In this document: piece after piece, positions 11,041 through 22,529 of the stretch
Numbering within the stretch: position 1 is the first letter of the stretch
How the letters are laid out: each line of letters opens with the position of its first letter
Program-made: the position numbers and the translations under genes
NCBI GenBank assembly: GCA_018466975.1
Contig: CM031557.1
Location: forward strand, 1,550,001 to 1,614,000
Direction of reading: 5' to 3'
From: Sparassis latifolia
Lineage: Eukaryota > Basidiomycota > Agaricomycetes > Polyporales > Sparassidaceae
DNA: 64,000 nt
Notes under the pieces: generated by a model
Seen by the model: the letters and a program-made list of their open reading frames with translations, nothing else
Database searches by the model: none
What the model was told of the DNA's origin: nothing

Positions 11041-14000
11041 TCATCTTCGCTTTGCGGGAGGCTTGTCACCATCATCCGAGTCCTCGGCCCTCGCATTCTT
11101 CTTCCTCGGCGAGGCCACTACCAACTCGTCCCGAATACCACGTCCACGCTTCCGAGGTGGCGGATTGTCTTCGCCATCGGGCTCGGGATGTGCTGGTTGA
11201 TGTTTCCGCTTTGGATCAGGAAGCTTCTTCAAATCTTTAACAGCTCCTAGTGGATGCTGACTGCGGGTATTCTTGCCAGGTGACTCATCCATCGCTTGAC
11301 GCTGACTGCGAGTGATCCTGCCGGGGATATTACTCTGAAGGGCATCAGTGATCGACCTTCCCTGGAGCGCTTTGGCTTGACCTGACGGACGGTCTTCCGT
11401 GGCTGCTGCCTTCCTCGTCTTAGGTATAAACGGAGGCGGTGGCAGTCGTTCAGCACCACTGCTAGGTACGGACAAGTGTGCATCGTCCTCTTCACCATCG
11501 TCAGAGGCCCCACCACTGGTCTCCTGGCTCGGCCCTTCGTCTTCTCCACTTGAAATGATTGGTTTGTCAGCCATGGGGGCAGGCTGGTGAGCCTTGTGAA
11601 CTTTGGCAGCAGTAGCAGCGCCATCGTGAGTTCTTGCAGAGGCATCACCTTCCTGCTCCTCCTGGCCCCCAAGGCCATCGCCACCTTGTGGGGCACCGCA
11701 TATGGCAGGCTTGCTCACTGGCTTCACCATGGCATGGGTGACGTTCCCTTCCACCATGTCCAAGGTAATGATCTCGCAACAGTGAAGCAGCTGCTCTACT
11801 GCGTCAAATGAGATCGCCGAGTTCACCACATAGTCGGGAAGGTTGGTCGGTTCGCCCTCCTCAATGAACTGAGATCGTGTGAGGTCCCTCAGTGCCATAC
11901 CAATTACGAGTGCAGATTGTTGTATGCCCTGTGGATGTAAGAACCGATATTTTGTCAGCCATGGTTTGTCGCCCAACCAGTTCTCGACGATGTCAAAGTT
12001 GTCCACCGCATGAAATGACGGCGGGAGGTAGCGCTGGCCATATGACCATTCGCTCCAGGGAATCGGATCATACCTGGCGAAACGATACACCTGGGGCTAT
12101 ATGACGGATGATCAATAGTGGCTATGAATCCCCACGAAAGGAGCTCACCACAGTCGCAATCTTGACTTGCTTCAGCATATCCTGGTATCGCGGTTCGACG
12201 GAAAGGGTGGCAAGAAACACGTCTCTCCTTTTCACGAGGTGAGGCACAGTACTCCCCACAGTACTCCCACCAGTGAGACGCGGGGCTCGGCCTTGAAGCT
12301 CAAGCCTGAGCTTTTTTGTACTGGGCTCCAGTTCACTCGATGCTTCATCGGTCTCCTCTGTGTCAAATCTGTGCAGTTCGCCCAGAGGAAGGTCTTGGAG
12401 ACCTCGCTTTGCCTTCATCTTGGCACCGCCGCTACCACTCACTTGAGGTGCATTAGCCTTACGTCCATTGGTGGTGGCGACTGCCTTGCCCCTCGCTTTA
12501 TTCGCAATCACGCTCTCGCCATCCCCTGAATCTTCATCGCTGGCCGTATCTTCTTCGGAAGCCATGCTGGGTATATCTGGCGAACTCCGATCAGAGTCTT
12601 GGCTGCTTCTGGCATCGTCTTCCGAGTCGTATGCATCTTTCATCTTGCGTTTACGCCCACCACCTTTGGCTCCACCAGGGGCCGCTTTGCCCTTTGTCGC
12701 CTTTGATACCGCCTTTCCCGTGACCTTGCGCACAGGTTTACCCTTCTTCTTCGCCTTCCTCGCCTTCTTCGGTGTGAGTGCTTCTTGGACCTCATGTTCA
12801 GATCCTTCTTCTAATGCCTGTGCTGATCCGTCAAGTGGTGGAAGAGGATCATACTTGGTGGGAGCAGCTTCGCCATCCTTGTCGAACTACTGGGTGAATC
12901 ACATGGTCTGCTCAGGTCCATGTTCCTCTTGGTGTGCCCGCCAGTGGTCGAGGAGGGCACGAACGGGAACACTTGTCATCTTTGAGGGATCGATCCACTG
13001 GAAGTTCTCAGGTAGCATCTCCGCTGGAATAACCTCATTGATGTCGTCTATGCTGTTCAGCTTCGTCCATGGCGACTTGCAGTTCCGAACACCCTTCGCC
13101 AATGCTGTAAACTGGTCAGCATCTCTCAACACCGAGTGGGAGTGTCATACCGTAGTGATGATTCATGAAGTCTCGAACTTGTACCTTCATCACCTTGAGA
13201 GGCGCTTCGCCATACCTTCGGGCACCGGCGGGAGCAGAGGAAAACCGTTGGCTGTCAACTGAATCTTGTCCATGGCCGCATGCAATCGGCAGGTGTCTTC
13301 TTCACCATCACCGTAGTCTCAGTCACACCTAAGGAATCAGGTCAGTGTGCCAGCGACAATGCAACTGAGGTCTTCTTACCGTATTCGCCTTTGGCCCACT
13401 CAGAGAACACCTTTGCTAGAGGCTGGTAAGCACGCAGCCACCCAGGATAGGCCCCGAATGGAGTTCCATTGGTGATGGCATGGTTGACCTCCACCCTTCA
13501 CTCGGGGGTTAGCAGATGGCGACAGTCGGATGGTCTACGCTCACATCTCTACCTTCAGACTCCCCGCTTCCTTCGGATATGCTAGCATGAATGCCATGCG
13601 AATGCCCATGGTGTCCCACATAGTCTTGGCAAACTTCTTCAGATATTGCATCATTCGCTGCTCCCTCAGCCTGTCTTAGGTCAGGATTTGCCTTATGCTA
13701 CGTGACAGGAGGTATGCACTTCATTTTCGTCTTATCATCCAGAGTGCCATTGCGCCAACTTTCCGCCTTTTCCTCATACGCCTTCTGCTCCTCCTCGGAC
13801 AGTTTTGCCCATTCGGCACTCCGTGCAACTCTCCACACCTTGGAGACATTGCAACCCTTTTCTGCTGCGAGTGCTCGCGTGGCCTCAGTCACCTTGTCCC
13901 TCTCCAGCGCATCCCACACCTTGAAGGCATTGGGCTTGCCAGAAACATGCATACGCTTTTTCGTCGCTTTCTCCTGCGCATGGCGGGCGTGGTTATTGAG

Positions 14001-14366
14001 CCACTCTCGGATTTTCTGCGGTGAGAGTTAGTGGGGACCTCACAGACATGAAACACTGCTCACAGTTTCCACAATGATGTCGTCATAATTTGACGTGTCG
14101 ACAAACTGTGTCTTCAGCTTCTGGCGCAAGCTCTGAACCAGAGTCTTGCGTCCCTTGGCATCTGCCATGTCATAAGACCGCAGCTTCTCAGAGAGTATGG
14201 GCTGATGCTCTGTCAAAATTACAAATCTCGCCGGCATGCTTTCTCGATGTCGAGGATGAGATTTTTGTGTTGGGACAGTGAAGGGGGTCGATAGTTCAAC
14301 AGGCAGCGCTCTGTCCATTTCCTCGTCGGCCGCCCACAACTCAACATGCACGTGCTGATGGCCCAT
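11041..14366 (-). pseudogene. KDZ-associated HMG-box protein, broken
   Basis: This is a minus-strand multi-exon gene. From the start near 14366, a helical segment (RKTLVQSLRQKLKTQFVDTSNYDDIIVETV, about 14200-14090) precedes a divergent HMG box at about 13950-13740. That box is recognisable by KPNAFKVWDAL, WAKLSEEEQKAYEEKAESW and the spacing of its aromatic residues. A region with VNHAITNGTPFGAYPGW and an AKVFSEWAKGEYG segment follow. The gene then runs into a long Lys/Glu/Ser-rich tail, and a final exon from 12090 begins QVYRFARYDPIPWSEWSYGQ and ends in basic nuclear-type sequence at 11041. Stops TGA 12901-12899 and TAG 12889-12887, plus a frame change near 13210, break it. KDZ elements are known to carry a divergent HMG gene; target binding or chromatin bending is the likely role. 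Confidence 0.78.
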
Positions 14367-14914
14367 TTGGGCTTACACCAATTACCCTCCTCGCCATGGT
14401 GTGTGGTGACTGCTGAAGCATTGTATGTGTATTTTTCGCAGTGGCGGGAGGTGGTAGTAGGTATGCACTAGCATTCATGCCTGGTGAAAGGCAATGTTGA
14501 ATGTCGCTTCTATGGCAGAGCACACCATGCCAACTCTATCTCGCGAATGCTGGGTGGAGGCAATCTGGCGATCATCTGCATGCCAATCTGTGGGATAAAG
14601 GGCTTCCTCGGAGTTAGGCTCAGCCAATTAGATGGCGGTGACGAAGGGCCCAGACATGGCGGACCACCCGGCCCGTGATCCGGCATGGCGGCATCAAGTC
14701 CAGCTTGGCGGCATGATGAACATGTGAGATGTGCAAGGGACGTGCTTGCAAGCAACATGCAGGCAGATGAATGCATACTGTTCTTTGCCATTCTGGCCCC
14801 TCCTACATTCTCCCCTGCATCTGCAAGCCAACCACCTGCGCCCACCATACACCTGTGCATTCCTTCAACCGATGCATGCTGTAATCGTCCCATTGATTGG
14901 CAGACAGCATCAAG
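14367..14914. promoter_or_regulatory. Divergent intergenic region between HMG and TET/JBP genes
   Basis: These 548 bp separate the minus-strand HMG gene start (14366) from the plus-strand TET/JBP gene start (14915), so they should carry two promoters. Several ATGGCGG/TTGGCGG words (14630-14710) resemble the core of the subterminal arrays, which raises the possibility that element proteins bind here too. No coding exon is evident. Confidence 0.5.
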
Positions 14915-16108
14915 ATGAGTGATCTGTCACCCATGCCACTGACCGATCAGATAGCAGGAGTCTTGGAGCTCATGTTCTGCCGAAAGCTCCATCTGGCCAC
15001 TCATGCAGCCCATTCTGCGCCATCTATAGAAGTGCCTCCGTCCATGCCATCCGCCCTCCTATTAGAGTGCAATGGCATTGCAGATGCTCTTGTGAAGGCC
15101 ATCTGTAATCCTGGTAGTCATTAGTCTTGCCGCAGGTCTGATCACACTGATCATGCTGTTGTAATAGTAAGGCTGCAGTGGGACATTGATAGATATTGCG
15201 ACAGTCTTTCGATTCAGCCCACGGGGCAGAATGAAGTCCTCGAGGCAGAACTGGAACGGAAGTGGCCTCCTCTATTTGGTGAGAGTGAAATATGCATAGA
15301 CCAGCCCGCCACCCTCGTGGACATGCACGGACGCATTTTGGCTTGGATACTTCCAAGAGTGTTGATACCAGATCGCCAGGTGAGTGGTTTGCCCAGCCGT
15401 GCGCTGTGATCTGACAAATTTGTCAGACGAAGATGTCCAAGCGACCAGGGCCCTACACCCAGCAATAGCAGCCAGTAAGCCTTCCAGCACCACCGCCAGT
15501 TGGCGACACAACCCGTTGTACTTCTTGCCTCCTGAGGAGTGTGCCCAATTCTCAGCGGGCTCCTTGTGTCTCTCGCCAGGTTGGTTCCAACAAGTAAGAG
15601 AGGTGGGTCTCCTCGCCACGCCATTTGCCTTGTATCTGGAAAGGCTTTGCAGCATATGGAGTCTGGGAGGCTGGAGACCTCCGCCAGCCTGAAGCTTGAG
15701 GGCAGAAGAAGTTGGCTGCATGATATTCATGACTCCTCCACATTGCTGGGTGCCATCCTGGCCATCGTTCACCCAACGCTATATGCCGCAGGATGCCAGT
15801 GCTTGGGTTTGATCCAGCAAGACACAGAATTGCGAGAGATGGCGCTGAACTGGTCGTCGCCATTCAATGCGCTCCAGGTGATCGCCAACCGGGAAACTCC
15901 TTTCCACCAAGATAGCAAGACAAGATACACATTCTATGACCTGTTGGCCACATTGGGCAACTACACTTGCGCGTGGTTGAACTTCCCCGCCATGCGTGTC
16001 ACCATCGATTATAGTCCTGGAACTGTCGTAGCCTTCTGCGGAAAGGCGATTCATCATGGCGTCACTCGAGCAGATGGCGAAAGGCTCATCTATGCATACT
16101 TCATGTGA
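14915..16108 (+). pseudogene. TET/JBP-family dioxygenase (5-methylcytosine oxidase), truncated near the C-terminus
   Basis: Members of this family use Fe(II) and 2-oxoglutarate to oxidise the methyl group of 5-methylcytosine or thymine in DNA. Four exons are visible: 14915-15113, 15168-15379, 15427-15593 and 15644-16108. The double-stranded beta-helix core lies in the last exon. Metal ligands H and D are in FHQD (15905-15913) and the distal H is in AIHHGV (16052-16057). The 2-oxoglutarate Arg is in DGERL, and LNFPAMRVTIDYSPGTVVAF is the conserved beta-strand region. Thus all catalytic residues remain. TGA at 16106 replaces an expected CGA right after YFM, and matching sequence (VQNRLGIPAPHWM) continues after it, so only the tail is lost. 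The splice at 15380-15426 leaves the frame off by two bases, suggesting a small indel. Typical KDZ passenger. Confidence 0.88.
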
Positions 16109-16260
16109 GAGGGCGTCCAGAACAGGCTGGGCATTCCGGCGCCCCACTGGATGCAAGCTTCATATTACACCTCACACATTGGCATGTGCACAGTTCATCA
16201 CCGAGTCTGCATTCCTAACTCAGAACAGGTCCTAACTGGCTCGCTTATTAGAGGGACATC

Positions 16261-16689
16261 ATGCCAAAGACTGATGGAGACGAGAACACTATGCAGGGGA
16301 TGGAGACTGTCGATCACAGCTTCATTGGCGGGACAAAGTTGGCGGAGGTGATGGCAAAATATATGGAGTCACAAATTTCCGAATCCTAGCTGAAGGTTGG
16401 CGAGCGCGCGGTACGAGTGTGCATTTCACATCTCGACAGTGTTCAGCTCAAGGTGTAGTTATCACTGATGGCAGCGTATGGTTGGCGGACCTCGAAGTTG
16501 GCAGAGATGGTGGCGAAATGTGTTACGGTCGAGAAGTTGTGAGTGCTAGTGGGGCAGATGGCGGCAGCGTTGGCGGCGCGCAGTGCAAGTGAACAAGTAC
16601 TCCGAGTCAAGGCGTTAGCCCTTTTCTCGCCAACATTATGCTACTCCGAGTCAAGGCCTGATATGGTGCCTAAAGAGACCACGAGGTGA
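16261..16689 (+). pseudogene. KDZ passenger E: small helical protein remnant
   Basis: An ATG at 16261 opens a frame (MPKTDGDENTMQGMETV) that continues for about 140 codons but is broken by TAG at 16387, TAG at 16456 and TGA at 16540, ending with TGA at 16687. Between the stops the composition is uniform: Ala, Leu, Lys, Val and Met with few Gly or Pro, repeated patterns such as TKLAEVMAKYM and SKLAEMVAKCV, and QMAAALAARSASEQ. This looks like a decayed coiled coil similar in style to the C-terminus of passenger B. It lies between the TET/JBP and transposase genes in the same orientation. No function is assigned. Confidence 0.5.
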
Positions 16690-16840
16690 TAAGGCCCAGG
16701 CATTGCAGCCATTCTTAACCACCTTGATGAGTAGTCTGGTGGGCAGCAAGACCATGTGTGATTTGCACGTGTTGTGTTGTGCGATAGGGACACAATGCTC
16801 ATCGATTGGCTTGGAATACGACTCCCCACTGACCTGAACC

Positions 16841-19800
16841 ATGAGCAGATGCAACAAAAGCAGGCTCATTGTAGACCTGGATGACGAGGTTGAGTTTGTG
16901 ACCAAGGTAGCTAAGCAGACCACTAGGGGAGTATGCTATGTGGACGTACCTTTGCCCATGCCCACGGGTTCAAACGTGCCATCGCCTTCCAAAAGTCCAT
17001 CGAAGGCTCCAGCTTCAGGCTCCTTGTTTAACTTGGATGATGGCGACATCCTGGGCAACATAGGTGTGCCGATTCAGCTGGATCCAGCGGCTCGGAAGAC
17101 AAAGGTGGGCACTCCCGCCATGACCATCTGATGGTCTGACCATGCGCGATAGACCCAGAATGACTTCATGAGGGACTGGATACCCCACCGTGATGACTAT
17201 CTTCATGCCATTGTCGAGATGGAAGCCCCACCTGAGCCCAGAAACTGTGCAGAATGCAAGATTGGCGAGGGACGGTGGCGATGCCTGGACTGTATGGGCA
17301 GACCGCTCACCTGTACTGACTGCTGTCGTAACGGCCATCAGCGTGCTCCTTTCCATCGGATAGAGCATTGGCAGGGTCAGTATTTTGAGCCGGCATCACT
17401 GTATTGGGTTGGCGTCTGCATCCATTTGGGGCATGGCGGAGATCCCTGCCCTCTGGGCGCCTTCACAGCACATAACAACCCTGCGCCGGTGGTGGCCCCG
17501 GGGTCCAATTTCTGGAATGCCTCCAATGAAGACCTAAATGCACATGATGGCGAGGTCTCAGATGATGGCGAGGTCCCATTCAACTTTGCACCTCTGGCAG
17601 GCACCCTTGACGGTGAAGCAAGGCAAACCGACGATGCTCCTGATCCCACTTGGGAGGAAGATGTGCCACCGGTGCTCTCCCGGCCACCTCGCCGTGATAG
17701 TTACGGGAATCGGATCATAGTCATTGTCGACATCTCCGGCGTTTACCATATCGGCGTTGACTGGTGCCAGTGTGAGATGGCAGTGGAGTGTGACATGCAG
17801 CTTCTTCAAATGGGACTTTACCCTGGTACCATCAAGGATCCCCATACCGCCTTCACATTCGCCGTCCTCGACAATTTCCTTCTGGAGAACAAAGAGTGCA
17901 AGACAGCGGCATTGAACTACTATAGCAAGCTCAAACGGGTCACGAGCAATGCCTTCCCTGGCACTGTTCCTGTAAGTGTTCACATGCATTCCCATGGCCC
18001 AACTGTTCATGCCAGTTCCTCGCCAGGACCGTTATCGTGAGCTGATGCGGGTGTCCCACCAATGGCGCCAACTCAAATATCGCAAGTGGCACGGCTTCTC
18101 ACACGATGCCCTCCATCCTGTGGAGAAGGGTGGCCTCGCCATCTTTTGTCCCGCCTGTCCCCAGCCTGGGCTTAACCTGCCTTTCGATTGGCAAGCAGAT
18201 CCAGTGCAGTGGAAGTTCAAACGCGGCTTTGTCATGGATGGAAATTTCAGTGCAGAGCACATGAAGATGAAGCACCCCGAGGAGGACATCACCCTCAGTG
18301 ATGGCCAGGCATTCATGGTCAGCCAAGAGGATTACAAGGCTCATCTGGCGGTGGCCATGGAGTCGCATCAGGTGCGTGTCTGGCTGCACGTTCTTCTTCT
18401 GCCCTTGACTCCTAAGCCCACCAGTGCTCCACTTGTCATGAGCACCGCACTGTCAATCAGGCCAATGTGGATCATGCCAACCTTGACGCCACAGGAATCG
18501 GGGCCACTGCTTGCGCCAGACATGGTTTCTTCGTCCCTCATACTGTCGTCGATTTCCAGAAGGGAGAAAGGTTCGCATATGTCTCTTGTCATGATCTATT
18601 CTCACCGACGCACCCTCTGCAGACAAATGAATATGGATTACTCTCTCAGCAATGCACTCCTGACCCTCACCGGTATCACCCTCGTCCTCGTCATGTACGA
18701 CATCATGTGCCAGTATGGCGTCCATGTCCGCAAACATTTTCGCCACAGCGCCTATCTGAGGATGCCCTTCGAGCTCAAGGTAGACCAAGGCATCGGCTTG
18801 TTTCATGTGCACGGACACCAAGATTGCTGCTTCCAACGGTTCTCGCCCAACTTTATAGTTGGCGCTGGTATGGTCGATGGCGAGGTCATCGAGACCCTGT
18901 GGGCGCCAACAAATGAGGTCTCAGGCAGTACCAGGGGCATGACCCGAGCTCACCGCCAAGAAGTCCTTGACGATCACATGAATGACTCCAACTGGAAGAA
19001 GACGACTCGCATGGGTGAGCCTGGTTCCTCCTTCCCTATTTGCCACCTGCCTTATGCTGCCTATAGTGCCAACCTTGATGACAAAGTGGAAATGCGTGCT
19101 CCTGGGCTTCCCACGAAGCAAGGAGTCCTTTGAAGCTTTATCTGCATCCACAGATGAGGATGTCCTTGAGGCATGGCAGAAGGAGTACGACGACGCTATG
19201 GACGCTCACCAAAATGATCCGAAGATCATGGACACCTTCGATGTCCAGCTCATGAAGGGTGAGTATCCTTCCATCATCGTGTGGCATGTAGTTAACATGA
19301 ATGCAAGCCCCGGGTAAAGACCTCACCCAACTCAGACTGGCGGGCGAGGAGTCCGCCAAGGGCTTGGAGAAGGGCACCGCCGGATGGTTGTCGACTGGCC
19401 TCAAAATTCAAGAAGCACAGTGAGTTTGCCTCATCTTAACAAAAATACAGCTCTGACGGCCTTCAGGCTTAAGCTTGCGAATGATATCCGCAAGGCGGGT
19501 CAAAATCCGAGCGTGGCGGAGGACCTCAAGACTCTTGAGCGCCGTCAGCACCTCGAAGTCAGCATTCTCACATTCCAACGTCGCTCTGAGAAGTTCATGG
19601 GAAGGTTGGAGGACGTTCCCGCCATGGAAGATCATGACGATGGTGTGCTCTGGGATTCCTTGGATGAGAATCCTTTTCAAATACACCTAGAGGACGCTGA
19701 GTATGGCGAGGATGTGATTCCTCCCGAGCGAGCTTCCTTGAATTTACCTTCGCAGATCGGATTCGTGGCCGCCATCGCCAATGGGCTCCAGACCCTGGTG

Positions 19801-20532
19801 GCCCAAGAGTTGGAGTTATGCAAAGGCCTGATGAATGACATCCTCCACGAGCTTCGCATGGCGCTTGGACTGAAGTCTTACCTCTACCGCAAGAGGGTTC
19901 ATCCCGCCAACAGTGTCGGAACCATGACCCGTGCACAGGCAGAGGTTCATGCTGCCGATCAGACTGTCTTGGCCTGCGCCAGGCTCTATTCCGCCAACCG
20001 ACGCGCCATTATGCGCTTGGGCGCCACCGATGAAGACTTGGCCCTCTATCGCCCTTTGGATAAGAAGGACCTGCACGTGAAGACTGCTGTCATCGAGGCT
20101 AGCACCTCCGGGCTCAGGAACGTCAACCTGGCTTGGTTCTGGACCATGGATGTCGCTGGAGATCGAGGTTCATCAGAATGGATGGACGAGTGTTCGTAAT
20201 TGTCCGATCGATCTCTAGGCCTCCTGCTAATTTACCCTCCAGTCTATAGAGTGAATTGGCTGCATGCCAGAGCTCGATATGAGAGATGGAGGGAGGAGTG
20301 TGTCTTGGTCCACTCCGAAATGGCCTGGACCATAGCCACCTTCAAGCGGAATGCGGAACAATGGGCTCACTGACTCGAGATGACGGATCCTTCCTGGCGG
20401 GGTCATGTTTGCTATGCCGCCAGGCAAGTGAGTATGTGGCGGACCTTCGCCAGCCACGCCACTGACGCCTTCAGCCACATCCTTGCCCTGGACATTGAGG
20501 ATGAAAGGGCGGGCGATGAAAATGTGCTTTGA
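16841..20532 (+). pseudogene. KDZ transposase with CxC2 zinc cluster, broken by three stops
   Basis: This enzyme cuts and joins the element ends. The N-terminus is variable (MSRCNKSRLIVDL). The CxC2-type zinc cluster is at 17251-17460 (CAECKIGEGRWRCLDC, CTDCCRNGH, FHRIEHW, GVCIHLGHGGDPCP), followed by the RNase H-fold core. The conserved acidic positions are the D of MDGNFSAEHM (about 18235), the D of MYDIMCQYG (about 18693) and the E of DGEVIETLW (about 18885). Exons 1-7 join cleanly through introns 17972-18026, 18372-18424, 18571-18622, 19015-19066, 19259-19307 and 19420-19466; a further intron near 20199-20246 leads to WLHARARYERW. Stops TGA 17129, TAG 17150 and TGA 20371 sit in frame, each where CGA or CAG is expected. 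The catalytic core is otherwise whole. The exact C-terminus is uncertain. Confidence 0.92.
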
Positions 20533-20731
20533 GTCAGGGTTCACTGGGGTGTACGCATATTCATGTTTGCTATATCGATGTAGTGATCGTCATGTATGTA
20601 ATTCCTACTCACCAATATCACATTTGGCGAAGTGACCTCCATCCTCGCCTGAGGGCTTCATCTCGGCATGTGCTCTCCAATCGCATGACATCAGACATCA
20701 GATATCAACCTCGGATCATCCACTCACCGTC

Positions 20732-21452
20732 ATGTCTGCCCAGTCTTCAACATCAGATGCGCGCCCCTGCCTGTTCTCCAGAGGGAGGTTGCAGTTGGAA
20801 GTCTACACTTGGAGGATCCAAGAAGCTGTTCTGGCACTGGAGCCTGACCCAGATCACTTCACCAAGGTCCGTTGGGAGGAAGGCTTGCGCCGGGAGATGG
20901 TACGCCTTTCTTGCTGATATCGCCTGACCCTGCTGAGTCCTGTGCAGTTCGCCGTCAGGGGTATCTGTGGCGACCTCGCATTGGCGAGTCATGCTGACCA
21001 TATTGATCATGGCGGAGTTATCGCCAGTGTCCTCACCATCTGCACTTTCAATCGCGAAGTTCTGCGCCCCATCAGCATTGACGTCAAGGCGATTCCACGC
21101 CCCACCACCCTCGTTCCTCGTCCTAAGAACCTACTCGAGGATTCACCCAACTACTGGTGGAAATGGGATCGTCAGGTTGGGCCGGCGGGGAGCCCTATGG
21201 AGGCCTGGTGGTACAAACTTGGTGATCCCTGGGTGAGTGGTATGTTCCAGCACCTTACAGTCTTGCTGAACCTCGAGAACGTAGGAGAAGGTGTACACCG
21301 TCTCCGAGTCTACACTGGTGCAGCTTGAACAGCTGCATGTTCGCGTCGCGAACCTCACTAGTTGGTTGCACGAGAGGACAGGTCAGAACCTGGATGTGGT
21401 GCTGGAAGAGCTGCAGGAGGCGATGCAGCAGCTGCGTGAGTTAGGAATGTAA
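20732..21452 (+). CDS. KDZ passenger G: intact 206-residue protein of unknown family
   Basis: Three exons join in frame with no damage: 20732-20899 (56 codons), 20948-21232 (95 codons) and 21285-21452 (55 codons plus stop), with introns of 48 and 52 bp. The product starts MSAQSSTSDARP. It has a compact N-terminal part with conserved-looking W and R residues (LEVYTWRIQEAVLAL), a middle with FNREVLRPISIDVKAIPRP and NYWWKWDRQVG, and a C-terminal helix likely to coil (LVQLEQLHVRVANLTSWL, VLEELQEAMQQLRELGM). I do not recognise the family. It is the only KDZ gene here without a premature stop, and it lies just downstream of the transposase. It may be a structural partner of the transposase. Confidence 0.72.
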
Positions 21453-21557
21453 TCGCCCAATGCCAGGCGTCCATTTATGCTGTAGTGTGTCGAATATAAG
21501 GTTGTCATGTCTTTGAACCTGGGCAATGTACCTGGTGTGGTAAGGCGAAACATAGTA

Positions 21558-21890
21558 GCCACATACTCTCCTCAGGAGGGCACATCCCCAATGGTATCTG
21601 ATGCATGGCTCGAAAGCCAATGCCACATGGGAGAGTTTGGCGAAGTCATTCTGGACTGCATGTTCAGATGGCGAGTGATATCCACCACAGTTCGCCAACC
21701 CTACTCACGGTGGAAAGGACCGCCATTCGTCTCCACATACTCTACCCAGAAGGGCACATCCCAAATTGTATCTGATGCATGTCTCGAAATGCCGATGCCA
21801 ATTGGGAGAGTTTGGCGAAGTCATTCTGAACTCCATGTTCAGATGGCGAAAGATATTCGCCACAGTTCGCCAACCCTTCCCACAGTGGGA
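21558..21890 (+). repeat. Tandem duplication with 174-bp period
   Basis: Two copies of about 158 bp (21558-21713 and 21732-21890) share CCACATACTCT, GGGCACATCC, GTATCTGATGCATG, GGGAGAGTTTGGCGAAGTCA and ATGTTCAGATGGCGA in the same order with about 85-90 percent visual identity. They lie downstream of passenger G, inside the right arm of the KDZ element. From 21453 to 22105 I see no coding sequence otherwise. Confidence 0.8.
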
Positions 21891-22105
21891 GAGAGTGTGA
21901 TACTACAAGGAGAGCTGATAGTGAGCTAACCAGAATTGGAGGGAATGATGGGTGGATTACGTGGAAATTATTGGCCGGCGGTAGCTCCATCATTGCCCTG
22001 TTAGGCGGTGGATCAATCACTGAAAAATATGCCCATGGCGGTGGACTGATCGCTGAGAACTACACCTATGGCGGTGGGCCGATAGGTCTGAGCAAGAGGT
22101 GCCGC

Positions 22106-22444
22106 ATGAGCAACGACTCGGCGTCGGAGCCCCCTTCTTCTGTGGTGTGCTTCGGCTCATATGCTGATTCGCACATGTCCACATCCTCGTCTACTTCGTG
22201 CTCTTCGGTTGACTTCGGGTACAATCCGTTCACTTCGTATGGTCTACTTCTTGGCTCGGGCAACCAGGCGTTGCATTCGCCCATGCTTCCTCCTGACCAA
22301 TCTCCACATTTCATACATCCGCCCATGCTTCCCCCCGACCAATCTCCATGTTTCATACATCCACCTATGCTACTCCCTGATGAATCATCCAGTATGTTCC
22401 TTCACCCACCCATGCTTCACCAAGATGACACGGACACGATATGA
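22106..22444 (+). other. Possible small ORF over a 45-bp minisatellite
   Basis: An open frame from ATG 22106 to TGA 22442-22444 encodes about 112 residues. Its first half is Ser-rich (SSSTSCSSVDFGYNPF). Its second half is built from three to four 15-residue repeats of the type HPPMLPPDQSPxFI, which reflect a 45-bp DNA repeat from about 22277. The minus strand is open too, so this may be only a minisatellite. Its position just inside the right subterminal array argues for a structural or non-coding role. Coding is unproven. Confidence 0.35.
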
Positions 22445-22529
22445 GCCCAGTTGATAACCTAGGGCAAGGCAAATAACTCAGCTATGCCCAGGCTAGTCAG
22501 ATATTTCAGGTGACCCATGCCTATGGGCT

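Noticed and set aside
17129..17152. Possible intron removing the two stops at the start of the KDZ transposase
   Set aside because: No GT donor and AG acceptor pair of plausible length surrounds them, and both stops fit CGA and CAG in a continuous frame.
22277..22430. CRISPR-like regular repeat
   Set aside because: The 45-bp units are directly adjacent, lack unique spacers and occur in a eukaryotic transposon.
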